Source: Chryseobacterium oranimense
GTDB taxonomy: Bacteria; Bacteroidota; Bacteroidia; Flavobacteriales; Weeksellaceae
Direction of reading: 5' to 3'
DNA: 64,000 nucleotides
Assembly: GCF_900129755.1 (NCBI RefSeq)
Contig: NZ_FQWT01000002.1
Location: 62,001-126,000 of the forward strand
Shown: piece after piece, positions 1 to 8,840 of the stretch
How the letters are laid out: each line of letters opens with the position of its first letter
Position numbering within the stretch: the stretch's first letter is position 1
Notes under the pieces: generated by a model
Seen by the model: only the letters and a program-made list of their open reading frames with translations
The model's database searches: none
What the model was told of the DNA's origin: nothing
Made by a program: the position numbers and the translations under genes

Positions 1-946
1 CGAAAGAGAAAAACTGTTGAATCTTGAAACGGAGCTCCACCACCGTGTAGTTGGACAGGATGAAGCTATCGGAGCCGTTGCAGATGCAATCAGAAGGAAC
101 AGAGCTGGATTAAGTGATGAGAAAAAACCTATCGGGTCTTTCTTATTCTTAGGAACAACAGGTGTCGGTAAAACAGAGCTGGCTAAAGCCCTGGCAGAAT
201 ATCTATTCGATGACGAGAATAACATGACGAGAATCGACATGAGTGAATACCAGGAAAGACACAGTGTTTCCAGACTGGTAGGAGCTCCTCCGGGATATGT
301 AGGTTATGATGAAGGCGGACAGCTGACGGAAGCGGTAAGAAGAAGACCTTATTCTGTAGTTCTGCTTGATGAGATTGAAAAAGCACATCCTGATGTTTTC
401 AATACTTTGCTTCAGGTTCTGGATGACGGACGTTTGACGGATAATAAAGGACGTGTCGTAAACTTCAAGAATTCAATTATCATTATGACTTCGAATTTAG
501 GTTCACATCTGATCCAGGAGAACTTTGAAAATATTACGGACGAAAACCAGGATGAGATCGTTGATAAAACCAAGGATGAAGTTTTTGATCTTCTGAAACA
601 GACCTTGCGACCTGAATTTCTGAACAGAATAGATGAAGTGGTACTGTTCCAGCCTTTGAGCAGAAAAGAAATCGGAAAAATTGTTCAGTATCAGCTGAGA
701 GGGTTTAATGAGATGCTGGCTAAACGCAACATTATCATGACTGCCACTCAGGATGCGATAGATTACCTGATGAATAAAGGATATGATCCTTCTTTCGGAG
801 CGAGACCACTGAAAAGAGTGATCCAGCAGGAAGTTTTAAATAAATTATCCAAAGAGATCCTTGCAGGAAAAGTAAATGACGGCGACAGGATTGCCCTGGA
901 TTATTTCGAAGAGACCGGTTTGGTTTTCAGACCGGCAGATCAATAA
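1..946 (+). CDS. clpB: ATP-dependent chaperone ClpB, C-terminal part (5' end outside window)
   Basis: The open frame runs in from base 2, so the gene starts outside the window. About 314 residues are visible. They form the second AAA+ module of ClpB: Walker A GTTGVGKT, Walker [14 protein letters not shown], the pore loop region with GYVGYDEGG, sensor-type TSN, and the C-terminal D2 small domain ending in [11 protein letters not shown]. ClpB is a hexameric disaggregase that works with DnaK to rescue aggregated proteins in the cytoplasm. The TTG at base 17 is internal to the frame and is not a start. A strong terminator hairpin follows at 980. ClpC/ClpA are less likely because of the overall ClpB-like D2 sequence. 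Confidence 0.95.
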   Translation, partial: EREKLLNLETELHHRVVGQDEAIGAVADAIRRNRAGLSDEKKPIGSFLFLGTTGVGKTELAKALAEYLFDDENNMTRIDMSEYQERHSVSRLVGAPPGYVGYDEGGQLTEAVRRRPYSVVLLDEIEKAHPDVFNTLLQVLDDGRLTDNKGRVVNFKNSIIIMTSNLGSHLIQENFENITDENQDEIVDKTKDEVFDLLKQTLRPEFLNRIDEVVLFQPLSRKEIGKIVQYQLRGFNEMLAKRNIIMTATQDAIDYLMNKGYDPSFGARPLKRVIQQEVLNKLSKEILAGKVNDGDRIALDYFEETGLVFRPADQ

Positions 947-979
947 GTAGTTTTTTTCATATATATTATTTTTGTAAGT

Positions 980-1015
980 AAGTGGTGCAGCCCAATCTGC
1001 ATCACTTATTTTTTT
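980..1015 (+). terminator. Rho-independent terminator after clpB
   Basis: An 11-base stem with one G-T pair (AGTGGTGCAG region against CTGCATCACT) and a 6-base loop is followed directly by a run of T residues. It separates clpB from the small-peptide genes. Confidence 0.85.
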
Positions 1016-1093
1016 GAAGATTAAATTTATCCAAATCTTGTGAAATATTTGTACATTTATATCTCATCAAATTATAACTAAAACAAAATCAGT

Positions 1094-1270
1094 ATGAAAA
1101 AGCTAAAAAGAAATGCGCTAAAAACCATTTTAGGCGGAAAAAAAGATTGCAGATGCATAACAATAACTTATTCTGACGGCTCTGTAAGCAGCAACTGCGT
1201 TACGGAATACTGTACCGAAATAAGTCTTGCATGCGCACAGACAGAATGCCAACCAGTTCTTGAACTTTAA
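1094..1270 (+). CDS. Small Cys-rich peptide with GG-type leader (bacteriocin-like / RiPP-like candidate)
   Basis: A 58-codon frame starts at ATG 1094 and ends at TAA 1270. The product begins MKKLKRNALKTILGGKKD, a short basic leader ending in a Gly-Gly pair. The remaining 43 residues are hydrophilic with six cysteines (positions 19, 21, 35, 40, 47, 52). The next gene, 11 bases downstream, starts with the same MKKLKR and also has a GG. Leader plus GG plus a Cys-rich core is the layout of double-glycine bacteriocins and of Bacteroidota natural-product precursors. No maturation enzyme, peptidase-transporter or immunity gene lies nearby, so export or processing would have to act from elsewhere. 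Secretion and activity are inference; the leader similarity between the two genes is seen directly. Confidence 0.75.
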   Translation: MKKLKRNALKTILGGKKDCRCITITYSDGSVSSNCVTEYCTEISLACAQTECQPVLEL

Positions 1271-1281
1271 AAATTAATTTT

Positions 1282-1434
1282 ATGAAAAAGCTAAAAAGAC
1301 ATGATTTAAAGAAAATCAGCGGAGGTGTTTCTGCTGAAATAGTAGAGTGCGATATTAATATGAACTGCCCTACAGGCTTATGCTGCTCAACGGGGAATAT
1401 CTGCAGAGATCCCAGAAGATATCCTTGTATTTAA
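1282..1434 (+). CDS. Second small Cys-rich peptide with GG-type leader, paralogous leader to the gene before it
   Basis: A 50-codon product starts at ATG 1282. Its first residues, MKKLKRHDLKKISGG, share the MKKLKR start and GG position of the preceding peptide, while the core differs. The core holds six cysteines (23, 29, 34, 35, 41, 49) in a C-x5-C-x4-CC-x5-C-x7-C pattern that could form disulfides or be modified. A hairpin terminator lies just after the stop, so the two peptides probably form one transcript. Same leader and different core is typical of precursor families that share an exporter. Function is unknown; bacteriocin-like or signalling roles are possible. Confidence 0.75.
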   Translation: MKKLKRHDLKKISGGVSAEIVECDINMNCPTGLCCSTGNICRDPRRYPCI

Positions 1435-1455
1435 AAGAAATTTTATAAAATATAT

Positions 1456-1483
1456 AACCCTCAGGCTATCTGAGGGTTTATCA
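1456..1483 (+). terminator. Terminator after the two small peptide genes
   Basis: A perfect 9-base stem AACCCTCAG / CTGAGGGTT with a 5-base loop is followed by a T-rich stretch. It closes the two-peptide unit. Confidence 0.75.
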
Positions 1484-1607
1484 TTTTATATCCTAATGTA
1501 CAATCCGTAAAAACACGGAAAATAAACAGGAAAAAACACATCAGTTTACTGCTTATTTTTTACGAAATTTGCACTACTAACTAACATTCTTTTATAAAAC
1601 TAACATT

Positions 1608-2150
1608 ATGGAAACAAAACCTACTTTTGAGAGTGGATCACTTGGAGCTGTTTCAGCTGCAAATACTATCGCCTCTGATCTTGTTCAGAAGTTGATAGAC
1701 AACTACAGAAATAACCAAATGCAGGCTGTGAATAAAGAAATGGGAATTACCGATTCCCACGCGATCTGGTTTGATCTTCCCAAACTTAAAAAATTTATTG
1801 CCTGTATAGAGAGTGAAGCGAAAAAAGTAAATCCTGAAGTTTCTGAAGAAGATTTGGGCATCAGGTTTTATTACGCAGCCTATCCAAAAGCTGAAGACTG
1901 GGCTATCATGGAAAGCCATCCTGTAGAATTGGAATATGCAGAAAGACATACCCTGGTGATGATCCCTACCCTTAAAAAAGCGGATGAGAACGGGGAAATG
2001 CTTAATTACGATTTCTGTCCTTTAAATGCCGGCTCCTCATTAGCTATGGCATCGAAAGGAGGTACTCCCGTTTCTCCGGAAACGATTGCAGAAAACCATG
2101 GAGCTCTATCTCCGCCGGAAAATCCAAAGGTCGAGCATTTTTCTAATTAA
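1608..2150 (+). CDS. Conserved-looking hypothetical cytosolic protein, first gene of a two-component unit
   Basis: A 180-residue protein that I do not recognise as a named family. It has no signal peptide or membrane segment and is rich in charged residues. It has a helical N-terminal half (about 20-75) and a mixed second half with a YYAAYPK stretch near 87-93. The C-terminal 30 residues look disordered (Ser, Pro, Gly rich). It lies 23 bases before a membrane protein gene and then a histidine kinase and response regulator, all on the same strand, so it may belong to that signalling unit. Base composition matches the neighbours. Function unknown. Confidence 0.8.
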   Translation: METKPTFESGSLGAVSAANTIASDLVQKLIDNYRNNQMQAVNKEMGITDSHAIWFDLPKLKKFIACIESEAKKVNPEVSEEDLGIRFYYAAYPKAEDWAIMESHPVELEYAERHTLVMIPTLKKADENGEMLNYDFCPLNAGSSLAMASKGGTPVSPETIAENHGALSPPENPKVEHFSN

Positions 2151-2173
2151 AATAATCAATTTCCACAACACAC

Positions 2174-2830
2174 ATGACTGATTTTCAGAATATACTTCAA
2201 CAATCTTTAATCTGGGCCGAAGGTCTCGCTGCCATAATATCCATTATTTACTTTAACAGCAGTAAAGAAAGACATTGGAAGTATTTTTCCCTTTATCTTA
2301 TACTTATGTTCCTGTGTGAAGTAATAGGAAGATGGGGGCATTTATTTATAGAATATGACAAACCAAAGTTTTACAACTACTTTGTGATTCCTGTTGAGTT
2401 CCTTTTCTTTTATTGGCTTTATGCTTCAAAATCATTGGGGAAACCAAAACTGTTTTATTTGCTTTCGTTGTTATATTTATTGTCATTTCTTCCCAGCGAA
2501 TCTTTTTTCACTTCCAAAAAGATAATTTTCTCTTTTAATTATACTTTTGGATGCCTGATGCTCATGGTACTCGTTATTATGGAATATTATAAGCAGATTA
2601 ATTCTTCCGATATTCTGAATTTCAGCAGGAACAAGATGTTTTATATTAATTTGGGAGTCACCCTATTTTACATAGGAACACTTCCCTTCTGGACATTTTT
2701 TACTCTTATAAAAAATTACAGAGAAATTTATAATGTTTATTTTTCCTATTTTCTGATCTCAGGGATCATTATGTATTTATTATTCTCAATTTCATTCATA
2801 TGGGGAAAACAGAGCTCTTCACAACCTTAA
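2174..2830 (+). CDS. Polytopic membrane protein of unknown function
   Basis: A 218-residue protein with about seven hydrophobic segments (near 12-28, 37-53, 68-84, 92-108, 120-138, 155-175 and 185-208) joined by short loops. There are no enzyme motifs that I recognise. The stop overlaps the start of the histidine kinase gene by 31 bases, and the kinase itself has only one membrane segment and almost no sensor domain. The likely reading is that this protein is the membrane sensor or partner for the kinase. That role is inferred from translational coupling and layout, not from family knowledge. Confidence 0.8.
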   Translation: MTDFQNILQQSLIWAEGLAAIISIIYFNSSKERHWKYFSLYLILMFLCEVIGRWGHLFIEYDKPKFYNYFVIPVEFLFFYWLYASKSLGKPKLFYLLSLLYLLSFLPSESFFTSKKIIFSFNYTFGCLMLMVLVIMEYYKQINSSDILNFSRNKMFYINLGVTLFYIGTLPFWTFFTLIKNYREIYNVYFSYFLISGIIMYLLFSISFIWGKQSSSQP

Positions 2831-3585
2831 TCTTATTCAATATCTTCTTTGTATTGTTTGTTATTGCAGTGATGGTTTATATCCGCAAATACAAACAACG
2901 CAAAAGAGAATATATGAATGAAATTGAAGTAAAAAACGAAATTCACAAGCGTGAGCTTCTCGCTACACAGCTTGAAATTCAGCAGGCTACCATGCAGCAG
3001 ATCGGCCGTGAGCTTCATGACAATATCGGGCAGAAACTTACACTGGTAAGCCTTTACACCCAGCAGCTTCTCTACGAAAACAGAGTTCCTGAAGTAAGTG
3101 AAAGGATCGATCAGGTGTCTCAGATCATCAACCAATCGCTCCAGGACCTCAGAAGTCTTTCAAAAACCCTGACAGACGACAATATAAACCAAAAGGAAAT
3201 TGTAACTTTGATTCAGGAGGAGGTAGACAATACCAATACGTTTAAAAGATGCCATGTAACTTTTGAACATAATTTCAGGCAGCTTGACCTGAGCTTTGTC
3301 CACAAAAATGTACTGCTCAGGATTACACAGGAATTTATCCAGAACAGCATCAAGCACGCCAACTGTAAAAATATATTGATCAAACTGAACACATCCGAAA
3401 ATATCCTTTGGGAACTGAGCCTTAAAGATGATGGCATTGGATTTGACAGCGAGAAAATAAAATCAAACGGCATAGGCCTGACCAATATGAAAAACAGAGC
3501 GGCAATCATAGGTGCCGATTTCACTCTTGAGAGTCAGGAAAATACCGGAACTTCACTCCATATTATTTTAAAGAAACAGCCATGA
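2800..3585 (+). CDS. Sensor histidine kinase, NarX/LiaS-like (HisKA_3 type)
   Basis: A 261-residue kinase with one N-terminal membrane helix (about 8-28), a short coiled-coil linker (30-65), and the dimerisation/phosphoacceptor box IGRELHDNIGQKL with predicted phospho-His 73. The HATPase domain follows, with N-box QEFIQNSIKHA and G-boxes DDGIGFD and NGIGLTNMKNRA. It has no periplasmic sensor domain, which fits sensing through the membrane or via the overlapping upstream membrane protein. The start ATG at 2800 lies inside the upstream gene. The stop overlaps the ATG of the response regulator (ATGA), so the pair is translationally coupled and should phosphorylate the next gene product. Confidence 0.93.
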   Translation: MGKTELFTTLILFNIFFVLFVIAVMVYIRKYKQRKREYMNEIEVKNEIHKRELLATQLEIQQATMQQIGRELHDNIGQKLTLVSLYTQQLLYENRVPEVSERIDQVSQIINQSLQDLRSLSKTLTDDNINQKEIVTLIQEEVDNTNTFKRCHVTFEHNFRQLDLSFVHKNVLLRITQEFIQNSIKHANCKNILIKLNTSENILWELSLKDDGIGFDSEKIKSNGIGLTNMKNRAAIIGADFTLESQENTGTSLHIILKKQP

Positions 3586-4223
3586 AAAAAACAATAGTGA
3601 TTGTTGATGATCACATACTGATTGCCAAAGCACTTGAAGGAATCATTGATAATTTTAATGAATTTGAAGTCATTTATGTATGTGAAAACGGAAAAGACCT
3701 GATCCAGAAATTTGAAGATAACGGTAAAATCCCGGATATCGTTCTGCTGGATATCAGTATGCCCATTATGGACGGCTTTGAAACTGCCGCCTGGCTTACA
3801 CTGCACCATCCGGACATTAAAGTGATGGCACTCAGCATGCAGGGAGATGATAACAGCGTTATTAAAATGATCAAAAACGGAGCAAAAGGATATTTGCTGA
3901 AAAATACCCATCCGAAGGATCTTGAAACTGCACTCACAAAATTAAATTCTGATGGATTCTTCTACCCGGAATGGGCATCCAAAATTATATTCTCTAACCT
4001 GAACAAGGAAAAAGAAGCAGAAAATGCTGTAAAAATATCCGACCGCGAAAGAGAATTCCTGAAATATACCGTCACAGAGCTAAGTTATAAGGAAATTGCA
4101 GACAAAATGTGTTGCAGTCCGAGAACGGTAGAAAGCTACAGAGATCAGTTGTGTGATAAGCTGGATCTTAAAACGCGGGTTGGGCTGGCCGTTTTCGCAA
4201 TTAAAAATGGTTTTGCCGGTTGA
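3582..4223 (+). CDS. Response regulator, NarL/FixJ family (REC plus LuxR-type HTH)
   Basis: A 213-residue regulator. The receiver domain (1-120) has the acidic pair D9-D10, phosphoacceptor D57 in VLLDISMP and conserved K107 in GYLLKN. A GerE/LuxR-type helix-turn-helix follows at about 145-210 (LSYKEIADKMCCSPRTVESYRDQL). It is a cytoplasmic DNA-binding output partner for the kinase encoded directly upstream (4-base overlap). Its targets are not known. The M43 protease gene begins 261 bases downstream with its own consensus promoter, so that gene is a separate transcription unit and at most a possible target. Confidence 0.94.
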   Translation: MKKTIVIVDDHILIAKALEGIIDNFNEFEVIYVCENGKDLIQKFEDNGKIPDIVLLDISMPIMDGFETAAWLTLHHPDIKVMALSMQGDDNSVIKMIKNGAKGYLLKNTHPKDLETALTKLNSDGFFYPEWASKIIFSNLNKEKEAENAVKISDREREFLKYTVTELSYKEIADKMCCSPRTVESYRDQLCDKLDLKTRVGLAVFAIKNGFAG

Positions 4224-4427
4224 TCCAAAGACAGGAAATCAAATTAAAAATATAAATCAATTCAGACATATCTCCTGATTATTTTAAACAAAAACACGTT
4301 TACCAATAAAATATTTTAAACACACATTGGTGATATGATTAAAATTCAACTAAAACGATAAAAAACCAAATAATATTCAATATTAATAGGTATTGAATGA
4401 AAAATATTCAAATATTTGTGAAAATAT

Positions 4428-4459
4428 TTTGTGTATTAATTTTTTATAATATAAATTTG
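4428..4459 (+). promoter_or_regulatory. Flavobacterial-type promoter of the first M43 protease
   Basis: TTTG at 4428-4431 and TAAATTTG at 4452-4459 are separated by 20 bases. This matches the Bacteroidota sigma factor consensus (TTTG, 19-21 bases, TAnnTTTG). The ATG lies 26 bases downstream of the -7 element. Confidence 0.8.
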
Positions 4460-4484
4460 GGGACCAAACCATTTATAATTTATT

Positions 4485-5501
4485 ATGAAAAAACTATTAT
4501 TCGGAGCTCTCGTTCTGGGCTTCATGTCAGCGTGTAACAGTGATAATATTTCAAACCAGGAGGAAATATCCCAGGATTCGGGTGCTCCAGTAGGGTTTAC
4601 CAATGCAAAAAGAAGTTGCCCTTCTGACCTTATAAGAGAAAAGAATCTTCAAAATGATCCGGCACTTAGAGCCAGATTTGAAGCCAATGAATTACAATCT
4701 GAAAAGTTTTCAAGAGATTTAACGATGGGCAAGGTACTTGCCGATGGAACTGTTGAAATACCGGTTGTTTTCAATGTAATCTACAACACTTCAGCACAGA
4801 ACATTTCTGATGCAAGAATTGCAGAACAGATCGCAGTACTGAATGCTGATTATTCGGCGACCAATTCTGACATTAATAAAATACCTGCAGCATTTCAGCC
4901 ATCAGCCGCAGGAAATGTTAAAATCAGCTTCAAGCTGGTAGCAACCAACCGAAAGCAATATACAAAAACAGGCTGGAGATCGGATCTGGAAGAAATGAAA
5001 AAATCCACAACAGGAGGGATCAATGCAACTGATCCAACTAAAAACCTGAACATCTGGGTAGTTAATTCTATTCTTGACGAGAATAACCAGCCGGGAACTC
5101 TCGGATACGCCTACTATCCTGAATCTGCGGGATTATGGTATGACGGTCTTGTAATAGGTTACCAATATATCGGAAAAACAGGTGCTTCCGCTCCGTTTAA
5201 CTTAGGAAGAACCGTTACACACGAAGTGGGCCACTACTTAAACCTGCCTCACCTTTGGGGATCTTCCGACACAGGCTGTCAGACCGATTACTCTAACGAT
5301 ACCCCAGTTTCTCCGGGACCTAACTATGGTACTCCTACTTACCCATTAAACAGGGTTTGTGGAGGAGTAAGCCGTTCCCAAATGTTCATGAACTATATGG
5401 ATTATGTAGATGATAAAGCTATGTTCATGTTCTCTGCCAACCAGAAAACAAGAATGCAGGCTGTAGTAGCAGCAGCCGGACCAAGAGCCGGATTAAGATA
5501 A
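4485..5501 (+). CDS. Lipoprotein zinc metalloprotease, M43 (pappalysin/cytophagalysin) family, copy 1
   Basis: A 338-residue precursor with a lipoprotein signal (FMSAC, lipid-bearing Cys17). The C-terminal half is an M43-type metzincin: zinc motif HEVGHYLNLPH (His246, His250, third ligand His256, catalytic Glu247) followed by a Met-turn region NYMDY around Met305. M43 enzymes are secreted or surface endopeptidases. The lipobox predicts membrane anchoring; SDN after the Cys may favour surface display in Bacteroidota, which is inference. A consensus promoter precedes it and a strong terminator follows, so it is a single-gene transcript. The next gene is a close paralogue, evidence for tandem duplication. 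Confidence 0.92.
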   Translation: MKKLLFGALVLGFMSACNSDNISNQEEISQDSGAPVGFTNAKRSCPSDLIREKNLQNDPALRARFEANELQSEKFSRDLTMGKVLADGTVEIPVVFNVIYNTSAQNISDARIAEQIAVLNADYSATNSDINKIPAAFQPSAAGNVKISFKLVATNRKQYTKTGWRSDLEEMKKSTTGGINATDPTKNLNIWVVNSILDENNQPGTLGYAYYPESAGLWYDGLVIGYQYIGKTGASAPFNLGRTVTHEVGHYLNLPHLWGSSDTGCQTDYSNDTPVSPGPNYGTPTYPLNRVCGGVSRSQMFMNYMDYVDDKAMFMFSANQKTRMQAVVAAAGPRAGLR

Positions 5502-5527
5502 TTACTATCCAAATTAATTTAAATACG

Positions 5528-5557
5528 AGCCTGAAGAAAAACTTCAGGCTTTTTTAA
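5528..5557 (+). terminator. Terminator after first M43 protease
   Basis: A perfect 9-base stem AGCCTGAAG / CTTCAGGCT with an A5 loop is followed by a run of T residues. Confidence 0.9.
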
Positions 5558-5913
5558 TGATGAGTATTTAAGACTTACCTATCAGAAGCCATTGGAAAAA
5601 AATGCAGGAAATGTTTCCAATAATAGAATTTTGGCTTAAAAAATTACCTGCTGCAATCCTTATTAATAGTGAAGCAAATAATCTATTCAAGACTCTAAAA
5701 AAATTAAAATTTTACTATAAATTTTAAAAATCTTAAATTATTTTCCTCTCATTATTAAAATTAACATAAAATCAAATAAACAACACATTAGCAAATGAAA
5801 CAACAATGAATAAGCTAAAAATTTAATATATTAATAATAAAATCAAAAATAAGTTGCATAATAATTTATAATCATATAAATTCACAATCTGAAACTATAC
5901 AAAATAACAACTT
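5558..5913. other. AT-rich spacer between tandem protease genes
   Basis: About 350 bases with no credible gene. It holds an 8-base inverted repeat (ATTGGAAA at 5591, TTTCCAAT at 5614) of unknown meaning. A weak promoter match lies near its end: TTG at 5854-5856 and TAAATTCA at 5877-5884, spacing 20, which mirrors the position and spacing of the promoter in front of the first copy. Nothing else stands out. Confidence 0.5.
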
Positions 5914-6918
5914 ATGAAAAAATTATTATTGGGAGCCGTTGTATTAGGCTTTATGTCAGCTTGTAACAGCGACAATATGTCGAACCAAAATGAAAATCCT
6001 GTAAATGAAGATATTGCTTCAGCAGGTTTGACGCAAAGAGGATGCGCGTCCGAAGAGGTAAGACAGGAAGCATTAAAAAACAATGCGGAACTCAGACAAA
6101 AATTTAATGCTTTAGAAGCCAATACTGAAAAATTTGCCAACGATATCAAGCTAGGAAAAGTTCTTGCAGATGGCTCGGTAGAAATTCCGGTGATTGTGAA
6201 TGTACTTTATAACACTGCTGCGGAAAATGTATCAGATGCAAGAATTGCAGAACAAATTGCCGTATTGAATGCCGATTATGCAGGAACCAATTCAGATGTC
6301 AACAAAATTCCTTCTGAATTTGTCCCGGTAGGCGCAGGTGATACACAGGTGAGGTTCAGATTAGTAAACACTATCAGAAAACAAACAGCCACTAAGAGCT
6401 GGAGAACGAATGATGCAATGAAGCAGGCTTCTTCAGGCGGAATTGATGCAACTAATCCTACAAATTATCTAAACATTTGGGTGGTAAGTAAAATGACCAG
6501 CCAAGGGAAAACAATTCTTGGATATGCTACATTCCCTGAATCAGCAGGATTATGGAATGACGGTGTGGTAATTGCAGCACCTTTCTTCGGAAAAACCGGA
6601 GCTTCCTCTCCATTCAATCTAGGAAGAACAGCAACACACGAAGTAGGACACTACTTAAACCTAAGACATATCTGGGGTGATGCCAACTGTGGGAATGACC
6701 AGGTTGCAGATACTCCTACACAGACTACTGCCAACTACGGAAAACCAACTTATCCGTTATACAATACCTGTACAGGTGTTCAGAGATCTGTAATGTTCAT
6801 GAACTATATGGATTATGTAGACGATGCTGCAATGTTCATGTTCTCAGCAGGACAGAAAGCAAGAGTTCAGTCCGTAGTAGCTTCTACAGGTGCCAGAGCA
6901 GGACTAAGAGTTTATTAA
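5914..6918 (+). CDS. Lipoprotein zinc metalloprotease, M43 (pappalysin/cytophagalysin) family, copy 2
   Basis: A 334-residue paralogue of the preceding protease. It has the same lipobox (FMSAC, Cys17), the zinc motif HEVGHYLNLRH (His242, His246, His252, catalytic Glu243) and the Met-turn NYMDYVDD. Similarity extends over the whole length, with the N-terminal 40-50 residues after the lipid anchor being the most different. All catalytic residues are intact, so both copies should be active. It has its own spacer and its own terminator, so it is probably expressed independently of copy 1. Confidence 0.92.
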   Translation: MKKLLLGAVVLGFMSACNSDNMSNQNENPVNEDIASAGLTQRGCASEEVRQEALKNNAELRQKFNALEANTEKFANDIKLGKVLADGSVEIPVIVNVLYNTAAENVSDARIAEQIAVLNADYAGTNSDVNKIPSEFVPVGAGDTQVRFRLVNTIRKQTATKSWRTNDAMKQASSGGIDATNPTNYLNIWVVSKMTSQGKTILGYATFPESAGLWNDGVVIAAPFFGKTGASSPFNLGRTATHEVGHYLNLRHIWGDANCGNDQVADTPTQTTANYGKPTYPLYNTCTGVQRSVMFMNYMDYVDDAAMFMFSAGQKARVQSVVASTGARAGLRVY

Positions 6919-6937
6919 TAACAATTTGACTTCAATA

Positions 6938-6976
6938 GAAAGCGCCTGAATTTTCAATTCAGGCGCTTTCTTTATT
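6938..6976. terminator. Bidirectional terminator between convergent M43 and M1 peptidase genes
   Basis: A perfect stem of at least 13 bases (GAAAGCGCCTGAA / TTCAGGCGCTTTC) sits between the stop of the + strand protease and the stop of the minus strand M1 peptidase. T-rich sequence follows on the + strand, so it probably serves both genes. Confidence 0.85.
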
Positions 6977-8840
6977 TTAATACTTTTGTATTATTTTCAG
7001 GAGTATAATCCATAAAGATATCCCCATCCAAAGTGACCGACTTTACTTTCTTTTTAATAGGAACGGTAAGGTCTGTCTGCTTCTGATTCTTCTCCCACAG
7101 ACCTGGTGAAAAATGAAGCCTTTCTACGGATCCGTCCTCATAATTCAGAACAGCATCAAAAGGAATCGCAAAACCTCCGACATTATCTACATTGACTGTA
7201 AGAAGATCATTAAGCTGTGAAGCACCGGTTATTTTCAAATCAATATAATTGTTCGTATAAAACCAGTTTTGAAAGAACCAGTTCAGATTTTTACCGGAAC
7301 CCGTATTCATTGAATTAAAATAATCCCACGGCACAGGATGTTTTCCATTCCAGTTATCCATATAATGAAGAAGTGCTTTTTTAAACAGATCATCTCCTAA
7401 ATAATCTTTCAATGCAAGATAGGACAGAGACGCTTTTACGTAAGAATTATTTCCGTACCCGGCTCCGCTCACCTGTGTACTCATGGTAATCACCGGCTGG
7501 TCCTGCTCAGCAGAAGCATCGTTGATCCATCTTTTAACCCGGAAGTTTTTATAGAATTCCTTTGCAGCCTCTTCTCCGTTTTCATCAATTCCAATCAGAT
7601 ATTCCAGCGTGGTAGCCCAGCCTTCATCCATAAAGGCATAACGGGTTTCATTGATTCCCATATAAAAAGGGAAATAGGTATGGGCAATCTCATGATCCGC
7701 CGTAAGTCTTGCATCACGAAGATCATCAGGAATACTTGTATCATTAATCATCATTGGGTATTCCATATCAGCATATCCCTGAATAGCCGTCATTACATTG
7801 TAGGGATACTCCACACCCGGCCATTTTTTTGAAAACCAATCCAGATTATAACGCATCCAGTCCACATAGTGCTCAAAATCCTTAGCACCGCTTTTATATC
7901 CTGCCTGAACGCTTGCCCTCTTTGTTTTTAGCTGAACACTTGATGCATCCCACACATAATGATTGCTCATTGCAAAGCAGAAATCCGTAATATGATTAGC
8001 CCTGAATTTCCAGGTATTCCATTTGTTTTGTTTGGTTACCTTTCCGGACCTCATTTCCTGTTCGGAGGCAATGTGGATCACTTTATCGCTTTTAAGAGAA
8101 GATTTATATCTTTTTAAATATTCCGGCTGAAGTACAGCCTCAGGATTCAGAAAGTCTCCGGTAGCCCATACTACAAAATTCTTAGGCGCAGAGATAGCGA
8201 AGCTATAATCATTAAAATCGTTATAAAATTCCTGTCTGTCCGAATGAGGAAGCATATCCCACCCATTATAATCATCATAGACGGAAATCCTTGGAAAAGA
8301 ATAGGCAACATAAAATGTTTCAGGATCTATCTGCCCTTCCCTTCCGCTCTGTACGGAAAGAGGATATTCCCACTCTATTTTCACCTCAGCTTTAGCTCCG
8401 GCCTTAAGTATCTTATTCAGCTTTACTTTTTCTACAGTCCCCCAGTCATCACTGTTGACCTGATATTTTTCCCCGTTTACAATAAATGATTTAATATGAA
8501 GCCCGGAAGTGAGAAAATCTTTGGATACAAATCCTGATCTCGGAGACTGAGGCTTATGAAGGTTATTCACAAACCTGATAGCCAGTTCCTGAAGGGCATC
8601 CGGACTGTTATTGGTGTATGTAATCGTTTCTTTTCCTGAAACCGTTTTAGTTCCGGCATCCACTTTTACCTCCACATTATAAATTCCTTTATTCTGCCAA
8701 TAGTTTTTACCCGGAGCCCCTGAAGCATCCCTGGTTCCTTTTTCATAGGCTTTTTTAATATTCCTTGGCATGTATAATTCCTGAGCAGAAATCTGTTGCA
8801 TAGAAACAGCAATTGCCAGAATATAAAGAAATCGTTTCAT
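6972..8840 (-). CDS. M1 family metallopeptidase (aminopeptidase N-like), secreted
   Basis: A 622-residue protein with a signal peptide (1-19, cut after ISA). The zinc site is HEIAH (His383, His387, catalytic Glu384) with the third ligand Glu406 in FMDEGWAT, exactly 19 residues after the second His as in M1 enzymes. The substrate-binding element corresponding to GxMEN appears as ADMEYP (about 357-362). M1 enzymes remove N-terminal residues from peptides. Export suggests the periplasm or outside. A longer M1 paralogue lies 1.3 kb away, separated by an exo/endonuclease-phosphatase gene. It shares an opposing terminator with the M43 gene. Only the family is sure, not the residue preference. Confidence 0.92.
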   Translation of the reverse strand: MKRFLYILAIAVSMQQISAQELYMPRNIKKAYEKGTRDASGAPGKNYWQNKGIYNVEVKVDAGTKTVSGKETITYTNNSPDALQELAIRFVNNLHKPQSPRSGFVSKDFLTSGLHIKSFIVNGEKYQVNSDDWGTVEKVKLNKILKAGAKAEVKIEWEYPLSVQSGREGQIDPETFYVAYSFPRISVYDDYNGWDMLPHSDRQEFYNDFNDYSFAISAPKNFVVWATGDFLNPEAVLQPEYLKRYKSSLKSDKVIHIASEQEMRSGKVTKQNKWNTWKFRANHITDFCFAMSNHYVWDASSVQLKTKRASVQAGYKSGAKDFEHYVDWMRYNLDWFSKKWPGVEYPYNVMTAIQGYADMEYPMMINDTSIPDDLRDARLTADHEIAHTYFPFYMGINETRYAFMDEGWATTLEYLIGIDENGEEAAKEFYKNFRVKRWINDASAEQDQPVITMSTQVSGAGYGNNSYVKASLSYLALKDYLGDDLFKKALLHYMDNWNGKHPVPWDYFNSMNTGSGKNLNWFFQNWFYTNNYIDLKITGASQLNDLLTVNVDNVGGFAIPFDAVLNYEDGSVERLHFSPGLWEKNQKQTDLTVPIKKKVKSVTLDGDIFMDYTPENNTKVLK

